Shown piece after piece: positions 1 through 10,000 of a stretch of DNA of 22,471 nt. The DNA is from Zancudomyces culisetae (taxonomy: Eukaryota > Kickxellomycota > Harpellomycetes > Harpellales > Legeriomycetaceae). The notes beneath the pieces are model-generated. The model was not told where the DNA came from. It saw only the letters and a program-made list of their open reading frames with translations, and ran no database searches. Location: positions 1 to 22,471 of the forward strand of contig LSSK01001010.1 in assembly GCA_001969505.1 (NCBI GenBank), in the 5' to 3' direction. Numbering within the stretch: the stretch's first letter is position 1; each line of letters starts with the position of its first letter. The position numbers and the translations under genes are program-made.

Positions 1-114
1 CAGAGAATAGTAATAAAAGTTCTCACGGTTTAACCCTTTCCCCCCCCCCCCCCTCCCCGCTTTTTTTTTGTACTTTACAAGCATATAAAAATATATAAAA
101 ATATAATTCATTAC
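1..114 (-). other. Probable partial intron 3 of the RAD53-like gene, with poly-C/T tracts
   Basis: The frame reaches AG|GTAATG at 116-109, with TAA in frame if unspliced. The third FHA domain stops in mid-fold at that point, so a donor is more likely than a true C-terminus. The rest holds 14 consecutive C at 40-53 and 9-10 T at 61-69. No acceptor can be chosen inside the window. Confidence 0.4.
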
Positions 115-2428
115 CTAGATTTATCGGCTACACAGCAAAAAAAGACTGGGTCCGTGGGTTTGGAAATAGTTAAATGATAGTTACTAATAATGTTAAATGG
201 TAGTACAATATTGTTTGCTGGGTGCGCATGTCGGCCAATACGATATGATGATTTGACGAGTAACCAGTTTATAGTACGGGCACCATTTTCAATAAGATAC
301 AACTGTGCCCAAGGCTTTGACTCGGAGGCGTGCCGAGAAGTCACAGCGACGATGTCCTGACTGAAAGTATAACACAATCCGGGGCGAGAAGCACTGGTAC
401 CAGAAAGGATTTGTTGGTTTGAAGCTGAAACAGATTTCTGGTGCGATACCAATATATTAGAAGGTGGATGTTTTGCTTTAACCTGAAACTCGATGCAAGG
501 CCGATTTGGTTTGGAAGATTTTAGAATGGTGAGAATATCATTGTTGAATAGATCAACTACGGTGTTTACATCGGTGTGTTTGTCGTTTATCCAAATTGAC
601 GCACCACTAATTTTTTATAGCGAAATACTTTGTAAAAGTAACAACCAAAGAATAAAGGTTATGAATTGAAGGATATTGAGTCCACAAAAAGTATAGAGAA
701 TGTTTAAAACTTACCCGGTTCGCATAAACTTGGCAACGACCCTGCTCCTAAATATATCTGATAATACTGGCTTGTCGTAAAACAAGATAAAACTATGAGC
801 ACTGACTTTAGGATGATCAAGGGTTATGTTATTGGTTTTGCTGCGCCCAAATGTACAGGAATCGCCAAAAACTCTCACAGTGAACTGAAGGGAGCTTTTT
901 GCGGTAGTTACTAAATCAGCGTAATAAACTTGTTCAGATGCAAATTCCCCAACGACCCAGCTGTGTTTCAACGTTTGATCTATTGTGAATCGACCAATCG
1001 GATCTGTGTTGAGCATTCCATTTATTAGTTCCTTTAGTGGTCCGGACATTCTAGCATACTTGTGATTTGATGAAACCAATTGCGAATGAGCCAAAAAGGT
1101 AGATACCGACATTGTACCAGTCATGTTTACTTTGCTGAAGGGAAATTCTGCTGTGTTTAACGCATATAGAATGACACCAACAGCCCATATATCCACAGAT
1201 TTTGTATAAGCTGTGTTACCTGTGTTACAGAATATTTCGGGGGCCAAATAGCTCGGAGTTCCGCACATAGTTTTCATCATTTCGTTGTTTCCCAGCAGCT
1301 TTGCAAGCCCAAAGTCTGCAAGCTTCAATGATGCCACCTTGTCGTCTTTAACATCTACCAAAATGTTTTCCAACTTTATATCTCTGTGAGTAATATTGTT
1401 TAGGTGTAAATAGCGAACCGCACTCGCAATCATGACAAACATTTTCCTGCTATCTTTTTCGTTAAACGACCCATTTTCTAGTATGTAGCTTAGAAGATCA
1501 CCGCCTTTTACACATTCCATAAAAATATATATCCGATGATCATCAACTTCTACTTTGTAACACTCGACTATGTGTTTGTGCCTGAGCTTCTGTATTATCG
1601 ACATTTCTCGTTCAAACACCTTGTTTAGTCCCGTTTTCAGCATTTGTTTCTTTTTGTTTATAACTTTAACTGCACACTCTCTTCCTGAGCATAGCTCGAT
1701 TGCCAACCATACCACCGCAAAATTTCCGCTCCCGATCCGTTCGATGAATTTATATTCTCCCCTAACCTTTTCTGAAAATTGCTGCTGCTCGCCCTCAGTT
1801 GATAAGCTTCGCTGGCTTATTATTTCCACATTATATTCCATATCTCCTATTTTCAGTTTATCTTTGTCAAATATATACCGCCTTTCATTGGGTTCTATTT
1901 TCACTCCATTGACTAAAAGAGCTTTGCAACATTCATTGTATATCACAAACATTGAAATTTCCTTTTTATCCATAATCTTCTCGTGCTGCATTTTTATAGT
2001 ACACTGTATTTTATTCGCTCCGCTCTCTTCCAGTCGCAAATGACATTGTTCTCCGCTACCAAGTAGATATCCCTCTATTTGTTTACATAAAAACATAAAG
2101 TAAACCTTCTCTTGTAGTTATTTTTTCTTTGGTAATCATCATATACAAACACAATGATATTTTTTTAACACTCGCTGTCTTTGGGCTTACCCATTGATTC
2201 AAGAATTTTTTTGTACATGGGTAGATTTAATAGCTCGGCATTCTCTGTTTTTCGTCTGTATTCCCGTACTAGTCTACCCTCAATCCCTCCATATTTCATT
2301 TCAAAATCGCCATCATTTTGTACCCCCTCGAGTCGAATACTATCTTGACCTTCAAAATACCCAAGGGGCCAATAATTTTGAGTATCTGCGTCCAATTGGG
2401 TAGCCTGCGTTTGTTGGCTTTGTTCCAT
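115..2428 (-). CDS. RAD53: Rad53/Chk2-type checkpoint kinase with extra FHA domain; spliced, 3' end outside window
   Basis: Exons read as 2428-2191, 2110-715 and 606-115 (at least 708 aa); the phases match at both junctions. Residues 1-17 hold one SQ and three TQ sites, as in Rad53 N-termini. Residues about 80-178 form an FHA fold whose usual GR is GS and whose S-x-x-H is lost. The kinase domain is intact: glycine loop GSGNFAVV (206-213), AVK Lys228, HRD Asp323, DFG 345-347, activation-loop Thr360 and Thr364 before APE (369-371). FHA2 (about 485-589) has GRS at 501-503 and crosses the second intron (ending in ASIWIND...CIEFQV). A third FHA (643 onward) has GR 669-670 and S686-x-x-H689, and breaks off after ADKS at a GTAATG donor. 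The family phosphorylates targets in the nucleus during DNA-damage and replication-stress signalling. Mek1 and Dun1 have a single FHA, so Rad53 fits better. Orthology is inferred; the tandem C-terminal FHA pair is unusual. Confidence 0.8.
607..714 (-). other. Intron 2 of the RAD53-like gene (108 nt)
   Basis: The donor is a consensus GTAAGT and the acceptor is AAAAATTAG. The phase matches (GG + T = Gly), and splicing joins FMRTG to GASIWIND, which restores the strand of FHA2 that normally carries the NGTxxN-like turn. The frame then stays open to 115. No perfect TACTAAC branch site is visible. Confidence 0.8.
2111..2190 (-). other. Intron 1 of the RAD53-like gene (80 nt)
   Basis: The donor is GTAAGC right after ATGG and the acceptor is AATAACTACAAG. 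Removing it joins phase 1 to the matching phase and turns the stop at 2167-2165 into a continuous FHA1 first strand (EKVYFMFLCK). The branch-like TAAC lies only a few nt before the AG. Without splicing, the 87-codon upstream frame and the kinase frame would be separate proteins 68 nt apart. Confidence 0.75.
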
Positions 2429-3143
2429 CCCTTTCGTTTTCGTACCGCAACTCCACTTTTTTCAATTCTACCTACTCCCTTTACTCCGTCACTAAGCTAC
2501 CGAGTTTTTTCGCTCTACTATTATTATATTGTACTGTTGTTTTTTTTTGCGTTTTCAACGTCAGGATATTGGATTTTGAGAATGAACAGGTATATTCGTT
2601 AAATATACTGTTTCTTTTTCAAAATTTTGGTTACTTTATATGGCCTTTGTTATCTTTAAATCGGATTCATTTCTTATCCTTGGGGGTTTATCCTTTATAA
2701 ATATGTTGGTGGTTCTAATTTAAATGCCAATCAAACGATTCTTATTATATTATTGATTTTATCTACTTTTCATATTCAGCTTTTACACAGGTTAAAAATC
2801 TAGAAATACTGATCATTTTTAATTCATCAAGAATACCACTGATAAATTTATTACTTGCGGAAAAATATCAAACTTAAGTTACATTTTTTAACCAAAACGA
2901 TAAACGAGTGCATAGGATATGTGTATCGCCAGATTTACCACTTTGTGTGTATTTACAAGTATAGCCATTCCTTTAACTTTTTGGTTATTTTGGTTTTTTA
3001 TTAGACAAAGGTGGCAGGCGTTGCCATTAATTCGCAAACTCGAAGATTTTAAAAAATAAAATTAGTTCTACAAAATAAGGAAATAGAACCTAAACATCAT
3101 CAAAAATGACAAGCCACATAAGGTCTCGGGTTGTGCTTCGGGT
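2429..3143. other. Intergenic: 5' flank of RAD53-like gene and 3' flank of secreted gene
   Basis: AT-rich sequence with no convincing coding frame. It must contain the RAD53-like promoter on the minus strand. I saw no perfect ACGCGT cell-cycle box and no strong TATA box. Confidence 0.6.
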
Positions 3144-3668
3144 TTACATAGATTCTGTCAATTCAAACTCCTGTGATGTCGCATTTTCCTGCCCATATCC
3201 CTGTTGTTCATGTTCTACAGTTTCACTGCTCTGCTCTGCTACCTCCGCCTCACTACCCTCAACTTCAGCTGGGGTCTCCTGCTCCATTGGCTTATTCAGC
3301 TCAATTTCCAACACGTCCATTGACTTTTCCTCCATGGTTTTAATCCCACTGGGGCCAAAATGGGTCATCAGATGGCTGTTGTCAAATCTAACAATCGTGT
3401 ATCTGTCACCCACCGACTTGTTGACTTTGGAAAGCGCACTACCAAGTTCAAAAGTTTGAGAATTCCCTTCGGATTCATGTTTATCATACACATTTCCTGG
3501 GTATTCATCACCAACGGAGCCTGGAGCTTCTGTAGCAACTGAAGCTTGCTCTGACATTGGTTCTGACATTGGCTCTTGTACCGAATCTGGCATTGGTGTT
3601 TCTTGACCACTGATTGTTGAAGCAAAAAGTAGGACACAGGAAACGATTGCCAATCTCTTTACAAACAT
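3144..3668 (-). CDS. Small acidic secreted protein (174 aa), unknown function
   Basis: I chose the ATG at 3668 rather than an in-frame ATG 22 codons upstream because it places a clean signal peptide at the start: MFVKRLA, then a hydrophobic core ending in FASTISG, with cleavage probably before QETP. The mature part is rich in Glu, Ser, Gln and Met, with short EPMSEPMSEQ repeats near the start and a Glu-rich C-terminus. The middle (about residues 80-125) is the only region with mixed composition (SVGDRYTIVRFDNSHLMTHF) and may fold. There are two N-glycosylation sequons (NKS and NAT). There is no GPI-type tail, cysteine pattern or catalytic motif, so it is probably a soluble secreted or wall-associated protein. 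A TATAAAAG lies 162 nt upstream of the ATG. I do not recognise the family. Confidence 0.7.
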   Translation of the reverse strand: MFVKRLAIVSCVLLFASTISGQETPMPDSVQEPMSEPMSEQASVATEAPGSVGDEYPGNVYDKHESEGNSQTFELGSALSKVNKSVGDRYTIVRFDNSHLMTHFGPSGIKTMEEKSMDVLEIELNKPMEQETPAEVEGSEAEVAEQSSETVEHEQQGYGQENATSQEFELTESM

Positions 3669-3829
3669 TATTTTAAACTTTTTTTTTCTTTTTAAATATA
3701 ACACTGGGTTATAAGATGTATAGGTATTAATCACAAATTTTAAGCGTTTAACGAAGGAAAGTAAAACCTCTTAATCAGATATATAACAGAAGGGTTGAGT
3801 GAAGTGAAAGACATGGGGAAACTGATGGG

Positions 3830-3837
3830 CTTTTATA
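3830..3837 (-). promoter_or_regulatory. TATA box of the 174-aa secreted gene
   Basis: TATAAAAG on the minus strand, 162 nt before the chosen ATG at 3668. This is a normal yeast TATA-to-start-codon spacing. Confidence 0.5.
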
Positions 3838-4049
3838 CCTTTTGTGTGTGTATATGTGTGTGTATGTATGCGTATTTTTACTATACTATTTTACTTGAGT
3901 GTAAAACACGTTTTCCGCATCATAATGATCACTCTACAGCTTTTTTTTATGCTTCGAAATGTTAATATATGCTATTAATTACACAAGTATAGAGTATCAT
4001 GTATATTTTTAAAACAAAAAAAAACAAACAAACAAACAAACAAATAAGT

Positions 4050-4071
4050 AAAAAGATGAAAAGATGAAAAG
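4050..4071. repeat. Short AAAAGATG microsatellite next to an (ACAA)n run
   Basis: About three tandem copies of AAAAGATG follow an (ACAA)n run at about 4018-4042. The same octamer recurs in tandem at about 6325-6350. Confidence 0.6.
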
Positions 4072-6289
4072 GGTGGTACACTTTTGTTTATTTGAGGCAA
4101 AGTATGCTAAAGGAAATGCATTAGACCATACATATATTAAAAAAATGCAGCATGGTAAGAATTTAATACAAAAATAAGGTTTGGTCTTGATCTAAATATT
4201 TACTACCGACTACAAACTATGATGGTTTTAGTATTAGAATGATGGGATATGCATCGGCAAAGCAATGTGTTGGACCTCTCTATCCTCGCTCTCCTCATTT
4301 CTTTTATGTATAATGTTATTTTATAATAAAACAATTCATATTCATATATTTTTTCTATTGGGTTATGTTTGCATGATTAGTTTGTATTCCGGCATTTCTA
4401 AAAGTCATGAAAAGATAACCCCTAGGGATTTCAAAGTGCTGACTAATACTAAATTAGAAACATATATGCAAACAAACAGACGATCAGACAAACAAAATAC
4501 AAACACATAAAAGCAATATTTTTTTTGGGGAAAGGGGGGAGGAGGAAGGCGTAAGAAAAGGAGTTGAAAAGCAGATAGGAAAATGAAGAAAAGTCATTCA
4601 CAGTTCAAGGAATCGGGAATTGCATTTATTGCGTGTCTCCTGCCCCCATTGTCACAAATTAGTTATTGATATTATTAATTTGCAATATCAAAAGTTAAAT
4701 AAAAGGTTTGGAATTTTTAACAGATAAATACTTTTTAATGGCAATAGTGGAAAATAATATTTTTGGAAATCCATTTTTTATGGTTCAATGTGGCTAGAGA
4801 TATTTCTAAAAGAAAAGAAAAAGGACATGCAAAAATACAAATCATGTAGGGGGGCTAAATTGCTGTGATTTAGAGGTTTTGTTATTAACCTGAATGGTTT
4901 GGTGAATAATCATATACATGGTTTATGTATGCTGTTTTTATGTGTTTTTAAAATGTTAGGCGATAAAGTTATTACAAAGTTCTTGATAAAACAACGTGGA
5001 GAAATGTGAAAAATGTGAAAAGCGTTAAGATGTGCTGAATTGTCAAGCAAAGGGGGAAGAGGAATAGTAACAAAAATTCAATAACTTACATGTACTAGGA
5101 TTAGGTGTCAAATGAGAAATAATTCAAGCCTTTTTTATATATATTTTGAGGTGATGTCATACTAAATGGAAAAAACAAGTATTGTTAAAGCCGAAATCCG
5201 ATATTTTTGTATAAAGAAATAATATCAGACAACCAAGTATTTATATGTTTTTTTTTTTATAAAAATTTTTTTTTATAACTGTTATACATACAAAGTTGGT
5301 TTTTGCATTTTGTATCCATTCCATTCAACTCCATTCCCTTATCTTATCCTATCCCACTATCACACCTTTTCAATAACATTTATACTATACTTTTTATATT
5401 GATTGAATTTATACTAAATTTGTAATTTGAAACATTTTAAATCCTGGATATTGGTTACATTTAAAAAAACCAAGAATAAAAAACGAATAAAACTATTTAT
5501 AATCATTTATTAAAATTGAAGAGTATTGAAAATTAATAAATGGTTGGGATCTTGAAATAGATCACTTGACTCGTGGTAATTTTGAGAGAATAATTTTTCA
5601 ATTCCTCCGATGATACTAACTTATAAGGAAATATCGATTCAAAGAAAGAAAAAACACTGTAAAATTTTACCAAGGTCACAAAGTAAAAGTCGCACCGGGA
5701 AAAAGGAAGTAAAATGCAACAAGGTTTTGCTGGAGTAAATGTAATCACCACGCATTAAAAAGTTGGTACGGTTGGAATATTGATGAAGAGTTGAAATTGA
5801 ACGACAAGCTATTGGCGGAGCATGTGGTATATCTATGTAATGTAATAATAGGAAAAAAATACACACTAAATGACAAAGAAATTGCAGAATTTAAATATCA
5901 AAAAGAGTAATAATAAAAGGGAGGATTTTAAGGAATTCGCTAAAGATGGCGGAGGAGCGGGTTGAAGCTTTATTTCGAGATAATTCAGTAATTGCTAACC
6001 ATTTGCTCGATTAGTGTTACAATTCACTTATTGTATAATAAACATTTATATGGGGCAAAAAAAAAGTAAATAAAGGCATCATAATAATTATGCAGAATTA
6101 CACATCATCTTTTAATTCATCAAGATAGTGCATTTTGGAGAACAAAAAATTAATTTAGATGGCTTGTAAATGATACCATTCGTGAATATTGTTTGAAAAA
6201 ATTGGGTTGTAAAGAAAGTGCAGCGAAAAAAAAATTTTTGAAAATAAAAACATAAAAACATTAGATTTCCCTACCAAAAGATGCGAGAC

Positions 6290-6440
6290 CAAGAAGGTAA
6301 AAAACACGGAAAATGAAAATGAGAAAAGATGAAAAGATGAAAAGATGAAAGGAGAAAAGAAAAGGGGGATGTGGAAGTTGGAGGTTGAGGTGAGAATTGG
6401 GGGGGTGGAAGAGATGAGAGATTGGATTAAAAAGTAAAAG
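6290..6440 (+). repeat. Purine-rich tract with AAAAGATG repeats and G runs
   Basis: About 150 nt with few pyrimidines on the plus strand, containing GATGAAAA repeats, GGGGG at about 6366 and a run of seven G at about 6400. Such homopurine tracts can form triplex structures and are often nucleosome-poor; that role here is inferred. Confidence 0.55.
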
Positions 6441-6452
6441 TGAGTAGGAGAA

Positions 6453-6460
6453 TATAAAAG
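6453..6460 (+). promoter_or_regulatory. Possible TATA box of the Zn2Cys6 gene
   Basis: TATAAAAG on the plus strand, about 515 nt before the ATG at 6975. If used, it implies a leader of several hundred nt or a leader intron. Weaker TATAATAA-like sequence lies nearer, at about 6842. Confidence 0.25.
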
Positions 6461-6699
6461 TAATTTAATCATGACCTAAAATTGTTTCATGCTTTGTTAA
6501 AAATGATGAGGCATTTATAATACAAGAACACAAAATGTGAATATAGATAATTATGATCAAATAATAATGCAGGAAAACTAACCATTAGGCATAAAGAAAA
6601 GTAACGAGATAACGGGCGGTATGTAAAGATCGTTAAAATAAAAAAAGTGAAAAATTTTTATTTCTGGCTCAATATAATAAACTGGCCATTCGCACATGT

Positions 6700-6741
6700 A
6701 AAAGGTAAAAGGTAGAAGGTAGAAGGTAAAAGGTATAAGGA
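6700..6741 (+). repeat. Tandem AAAGGTA/GAAGGTA minisatellite
   Basis: About five imperfect copies of a 7-8 nt unit, (A/G)AAGGTA, sit about 230-270 nt before the transcription-factor start. Nothing in them is coding. Confidence 0.55.
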
Positions 6742-6874
6742 AAATCAAAAATAAAAATTCAGCTCCTTTGAAATACAAAAAAAAAAAACAAATTTGAAAA
6801 GTGAGAGATTATAGAGAGCACAAAAGTAAAAGGGAAAAAAGTATAATAAAAAAAACACTTTTGCAGTAAATAAA

Positions 6875-6883
6875 ATGGAATAA
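6875..6883 (+). promoter_or_regulatory. Two-codon upstream ORF before the Zn2Cys6 gene
   Basis: ATG GAA TAA lies 92 nt before the main stop-free ATG. If transcribed, it could lower initiation downstream. Chance occurrence is quite possible. Confidence 0.25.
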
Positions 6884-6960
6884 CAGAACCTTGGTTCTAA
6901 AATTGGGCAAAAAAAAAAATTTCATAGACATTCAAATATGTAAATTAAATAAACGAGTCA

Positions 6961-7026
6961 ATGAAAAAAAAAAGATGCAAAGTAACAACCAAAATGAAAC
7001 CTCAGAAAAGAGAGGGAAAAGGGTAG
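6961..7026 (+). promoter_or_regulatory. Overlapping 21-codon upstream ORF at the Zn2Cys6 start
   Basis: An ATG at 6961 opens a different frame that ends at TAG 7024-7026, overlapping the main start at 6975. A run of ten A separates the two ATGs; one extra A would put the first ATG in frame with the main protein. It is either a start-site regulator or a sign that the true start is at 6961 in other alleles. Confidence 0.3.
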
Positions 7027-10000
7027 GGGTAGGGGTAGGAGAAAAGAGAAGAAAAAGAGGAGAGGATGAGATAAAAGATAATAGTGAAGCAAGTGATGCA
7101 GAAGTAGAAATAAAAATGAAGCTTCTAAGGTCGTGTGATATGTGTAGAAAGAAGAAGATAAAATGTAGCGGGAGGAAACCAACATGTACAAACTGCGAGA
7201 AGCTGGGGATAGAATGTACATACAGCCCGCTGATAAAAAAGAAGAAGGTCCGGAGCAGTGCAACACAAAAGATAGATAGACGGTTGATAGCGATAGAGAA
7301 GGGGTTGATGGAAATATCACTGGTGTTGAAAGCTAGAGGACCGGTGGTTCCGGAGGAAAATATTGGAGAGAGAACGAAAAAACGAATAAAGACCAAAGGA
7401 GGAGGAATTGGGATAGGAATTGGAGGCGCGGGTGGCAGTGGAGGAGGACGAGGTGAAGGAGGACGAGGTGAAGAAGAAGGTGAAGATGAAGAGTTTGAAA
7501 CCGAAGAAGAAAACTATTGCGGAAGTATCACCAACACGAAAAACGTAGATGTTGGAAGTACGGGAGTTTTGAGTGCCGAATTTGTGGAAAATGTGTTTGA
7601 AAAGATCGCACAAGCCATGCCGCTACTTGGCAGCGCGCTGAGAATACGGGAATTGGTAAGTAAATTTAAAGAAAAAGAGTTACCCGAATATTTTGTATAC
7701 GCAGCAATGGGGTTGGGGCTGGAATTTATGGATAAGCCACAGTTCAAAAACTCGAATTTTGAAAGCTCGGTATTTGCAACACATGCATCAAAAAAGATTG
7801 AACAGGTGTTGTATGACTATGATTTTTATTATATCCAGGCATCGGTGTTTGTTGCAGTATATTATTGGCGAAGCACAAGGAGCTACGATAAAGTAATAGT
7901 GTTTTTGAACAAGGCGATGAAAGGGGTAGAAAAGTTGGGGTTAAGACATGTAGATAGCAATAGCAATAGCAATAGCAGTAACAACGGTAAGAGTAACGAA
8001 CATTCGCCCAGAGCAGTCGGACAGGGAAAGAAACAAAGGGACAGAAACGAAAACGACGAAACACAAAAATATACCGATGTAGATAACGAGCAGAAAAGAA
8101 GGTTGTGGTGGGTATGTTATGTGCTTGATCAGTTTATGGTTTTTAACGGCGCACTTCCTTCGTCAATTCCACAAAATACATTTTCGGTAAATATGCCAAC
8201 CGGGGATTATGATTGGGTGTTTGGAGACACGAATACAAGCATGAGCACAGATGACAGAGAAAGTCAGAACCAAAATCAAGACCAAAATCAAAGGCAAAAT
8301 CAAGGGCAAAACAATGAGAGCACAAATACTCAGAGTCCAAACCAGCAAACAAAGATGAAAAATGAACAACCTTCACTTAAACCACCAGATACGGTTTGGA
8401 TGGTATGTACGATTTACATGTTGATGGCCAAAGTTGGTAGATATGTAAACAGGAAGTCCAAGGATTTTGAGTATAATATAGAAGAAAATAGCAGCATTAA
8501 TACACTTGAGAATCCCAATATTAATATCCATACAAATGCAAATATCAATTCGAATAACCAGCCAAAGTACAACATCAACAACAACAACAATGTCAACAAC
8601 GTCAATACCAGAGGAGAAGTCGGAAATTCAAGGAATAGTCAAAATGAAAATCCAAACGAAGAATTCATGATAATTACAGGCGAGTTAGAAAAAGTTAGGA
8701 ATCAGGTAATAGATAAATGTACGTTGATATCGCCTAACCATTTTGTAGATATACCCAAGAGCGATGGACGGTCATCCAGCCTGCTAATGACTGCAATGAA
8801 GACGTCAGCACTGATCCAGTTTGGTGTGTCGGTGCTTTACGAGGCCGCAAAGATCGTTCTATTCAGATATGAAATCAACCGAGCATATCTAGGAAACTTA
8901 TATACTTACCAACACCTCAATCTCTCTACACTAGCCGACCGTGTTGTTTCGGCAAAAAAAGTATGTATCGAAGCTTCGATGCGATCGTGCAGCCTGTTGC
9001 TGTGGGCAATGGAAAACATTCCCCTGAAATACTGGGACTGCCAGCTTTCTTACTGTGCTTTTACCGTCGGCACTATTCTACTCAACTGTAAAACCATCGA
9101 CGATCATCCTGCCATAAACGAAATCAAAAAGGGTTTCCAAGTAACCACAAACATTTTGGATGCTCAGTCTCGTTATATTTCTTCTTCTACTTTGTATCTG
9201 CAGATTCTTCAGGAACTCGACAGGAAACGCACTGTTCAAGTCAGCTCCAATTCCTTACCAAACCACACTCTTGTCTTCAACCGAATGTGTGCTCTGTCTT
9301 CTTATGATTTTCATCCTTGGCTGTTATTTTCGGAAACATCTTTAGATTCTTTTGGGTTTAGTCATGATGATTTCCTCTCCATAATAGATTCTAACAAATC
9401 AATCAAATCAATTTTATCATCTCACCCTCACCATCATAACCAACTTCAACACTACCAATATCAATACCAACATAACCTTTCTTCCTCTGCCTCTGCCTCC
9501 GCTTCAGCTTCTACTTCCAAACCTTTACTTATTTCTCATCATCCTTTCCCTCCTGCTTTTGCTCCAGCCCTTTCTTCTTCTTCGTCCTCTTCAGTACCTA
9601 TTCTTCAATCTCGAAGTTCATCATCTTTCCAAAACATTTCTCAAAGAAACCAGTTTATCCATCAAATGCCAAAACCTCAGCCCTCTGAATCCATTTCCTC
9701 TTCTGCCTCCATAGGTATTGTATCTTCTTATCCTTCCTCCCTTCCTCAACAACATGTCTCTGCAAATCCTAACAAACCTCCTGAAACCGTCTCTTCCATT
9801 GCTCTTTCCCTTTCTTTATCCCAAGATCAAATCAAAAATCATGACACTTCTAATTCACACTCCCACTCTCATTCCCATTCTCACTCTAACTCTCATTCCC
9901 ATTCATCCTTAAACATTCATCCTACTCGCCCTGTTGATACTGACAACATTAACAATAACATTAATCGCAGTCGTGGTAACAGTCGTAGTCGTGGTCGCAG

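Larger units (their letters stand above)
3669..6974. other. 3.3 kb gene-poor stretch upstream of the Zn2Cys6 gene
   Basis: No complete gene is convincing. The stretch is AT-rich and, from about 5600 on, purine-rich on the plus strand. It contains (ACAA)n at about 4018-4042, AAAAGATG repeats at about 4050-4070 and 6325-6350, a purine tract at 6290-6440, an AAAGGTA-type repeat at about 6700-6740, and coding-like traces at 5628-5910 and 5946-6014. The right part must serve as promoter and 5' leader of the transcription factor. The left end, beside 3668, carries the promoter of the secreted gene. Confidence 0.6.

Noticed and set aside
1570-2043. 157-codon plus-strand frame opposite the RAD53-like kinase
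   Set aside because: It is the antisense of a clear kinase domain, and its residues are the reverse-strand shadow.
2165-2428. Stand-alone 87-aa protein upstream of the kinase
   Set aside because: A donor GTAAGC inside it and an in-phase acceptor 80 nt later join it to the kinase and complete FHA1; its SQ/TQ start is what Rad53 N-termini look like.
3106-3459. 117-codon plus-strand frame opposite the 174-aa gene
   Set aside because: The minus strand has a signal peptide and TATA box; the plus-strand frame has only Ser/Leu/Cys bias from complementing Glu/Gln codons.
4265-4510. 81-codon plus-strand frame with hydrophobic start
   Set aside because: AT-driven composition, a microsatellite-like C-terminus (QTN, NTNT), no promoter-like context and no recognisable motif.
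6155-6472. 105-codon minus-strand frame, Phe/Ser/Leu-rich
   Set aside because: It is the complement of the homopurine tract at 6290-6440; composition explains the open frame.
6891-6974. N-terminal extension of the regulator from TTG at 6891
   Set aside because: The codon is not ATG, and the extra 28 residues are Lys/Asn-rich, as expected from A-rich leader sequence.
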